Of a stretch of DNA of 7,711 bases, positions 7,001 to 7,711 are shown piece by piece (positions within the stretch are counted from its first letter, which is position 1; the number at the start of each line of letters is the position of its first letter). Location of the stretch: the NCBI GenBank assembly GCA_023427575.1, contig JAEZAY010000216.1, forward strand, positions 1-7,711. The letters run 5' to 3'. The translations under genes were made by a program, and so were the position numbers. The DNA is from Bacteroidota bacterium. Its GTDB lineage: Bacteria; Bacteroidota; Bacteroidia; Chitinophagales; Chitinophagaceae. The notes under the pieces are model-generated. The model was not told the DNA's origin and did no database searches. It saw nothing but the letters and a program-made list of their open reading frames with translations.

Positions 7001-7711
7001 TCAAACCATGGATCGAAGCAGTATTTCCGCCGACTTCAGCGTTGATCTCAGATCAGCATCTGCCCCGGGTTCGGGAAGGTAAAGTTGCTGCTCGCAACGT
7101 TTTAGCGTGGCTATTAAAAGCTGATTGTTTTCATTACTCATGGCCCTGAATTCTTTCGTTTCCAACAATTCCTGTAAACTTAATCGGGATCCGGGTTTTA
7201 GCTTATCGTAAATAATTTTCCAAATCGTTCTGTTCAATAATTCAAAAAATTCCGGGCTTCTGTTTGCATCCGCAAGGCTGGAAAGTGCATCAAGCTGTAT
7301 TGAAAGTTCTCTTTCTTTTTGATCCCGGATTCGCGCGATGCGTAATTGCCGGATTTTCATTTCACGCCATTGCCGCTCCGATTTTTTATGGCCTGAGCTG
7401 GCGATGATCAAAGCTGCAGCAAGAAGAACAAAACTTCTGAGCAGGTAATTGGGGATCGCCATCCATCCATAAGTTCTTTCCGGCGCAGAATCGTTCGCTA
7501 CGGGTTCTGAGTTTCGCTGCCCGGACAATGCTTCGGATACGGAAATTTGAAGCGGCTCCGTGTATACCGTTTTATAAGTTTCAGGCTCGGGATCAAAATA
7601 GATGAAGTGCAAAGGGGGGATTTGATATGAACCTTTTTTTTCCGCCATTATTTTGTAAATAATCGTGGCTTCCGTACTTAAATCCGCAGCGATCTTATCG
7701 TGATCTTGAAC
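7001..7711 (-). CDS. batD: BatD-like protein, C-terminal part (5' end outside the window)
   Basis: On the minus strand the frame stays open from the stop at 7001-7003 to the window edge, giving 236 residues. The ATG at 7648 is internal, because the 21 residues before it continue the same beta-sandwich (STEATIIYKIMAEKKGSYQI). The strand pair IPPLHFIYFDPE ... YKTVYTEPLQISV is the typical last extracytoplasmic domain of BatD proteins. It is followed by a linker, one membrane helix at about visible residues 89-104 (YLLRSFVLLAAALIIA), and a helical C-terminal domain. That domain contains FFELLNRTIWKIIYDKL and a CEQQLYLP motif like the CE-x-x-x-Y-x-P of the family. BatD belongs to the Bat (Bacteroides aerotolerance) group, usually encoded with MoxR ATPase and von Willebrand A-domain proteins BatA and BatB. 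It is probably the end of its own operon, convergent with the T6SS genes and not part of them. Family confidence is good, but the exact subtype is open. Confidence 0.78.
   Translation of the reverse strand, partial: VQDHDKIAADLSTEATIIYKIMAEKKGSYQIPPLHFIYFDPEPETYKTVYTEPLQISVSEALSGQRNSEPVANDSAPERTYGWMAIPNYLLRSFVLLAAALIIASSGHKKSERQWREMKIRQLRIARIRDQKERELSIQLDALSSLADANRSPEFFELLNRTIWKIIYDKLKPGSRLSLQELLETKEFRAMSNENNQLLIATLKRCEQQLYLPEPGADADLRSTLKSAEILLRSMV

Noticed and set aside
7001..7648. A complete 215-residue minus-strand gene starting at the ATG at 7648
   Set aside because: The frame continues without a stop to the window edge, and the residues before this Met continue a BatD-type beta domain, so the Met is internal and the gene is partial.

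Overview
The window reads as part of a Bacteroidota chromosome, most likely a Chitinophagales, Cytophagales or Sphingobacteriales relative. The signs are a moderate base composition, no clear Shine-Dalgarno sites ahead of any gene, signal peptides ending in Ala-Gln, and gene families largely confined to this phylum. It carries part of a subtype iii type VI secretion system (T6SSiii), followed by a set of poorly characterised exported proteins, and ends in a convergent Bat-family gene.

Layout. Positions 2-184 (+) hold the last 60 codons of a protein that is probably TssN, the T6SSiii integral membrane protein. Next come tssK (259-1413, baseplate adaptor) and tssO (1469-1969, single-pass inner-membrane protein specific to T6SSiii). 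Three genes for signal-peptide-bearing proteins follow on the same strand. They are a 974-residue TPR-repeat protein (1996-4920), a 383-residue protein (4971-6122) with a duplicated beta-rich N-terminal unit, and a 281-residue two-domain protein (6122-6967) whose start codon overlaps the stop of the gene before it. All six plus-strand genes are separated by gaps of at most 74 bases, so they look like one operon. On the minus strand, after a 33-base gap, lies the C-terminal 236 codons of a BatD-like protein (7001 to beyond 7711). No intergenic stretch reaches 300 bases, and I saw no RNA gene, mobile element, CRISPR array or convincing terminator.

How the parts may work together. TssK links the phage-tail-like baseplate to the envelope complex. 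T6SSiii lacks the TssJLM envelope complex of Proteobacteria and uses TssN, TssO and other Tss proteins in its place. The three exported products directly behind tssO are therefore candidates for periplasmic or outer-membrane-facing accessory parts. The N-terminal domain of the TPR protein and the C-terminal domain of the 383-residue protein align along their whole length in the order of predicted helices and strands. The 281-residue protein also has a helix-then-sheet domain of NTF2-like appearance. This suggests a set of related exported modules encoded with the secretion system, and it is the most interesting part of the window. That role is inferred from gene order and predicted export, not shown by the sequence alone.
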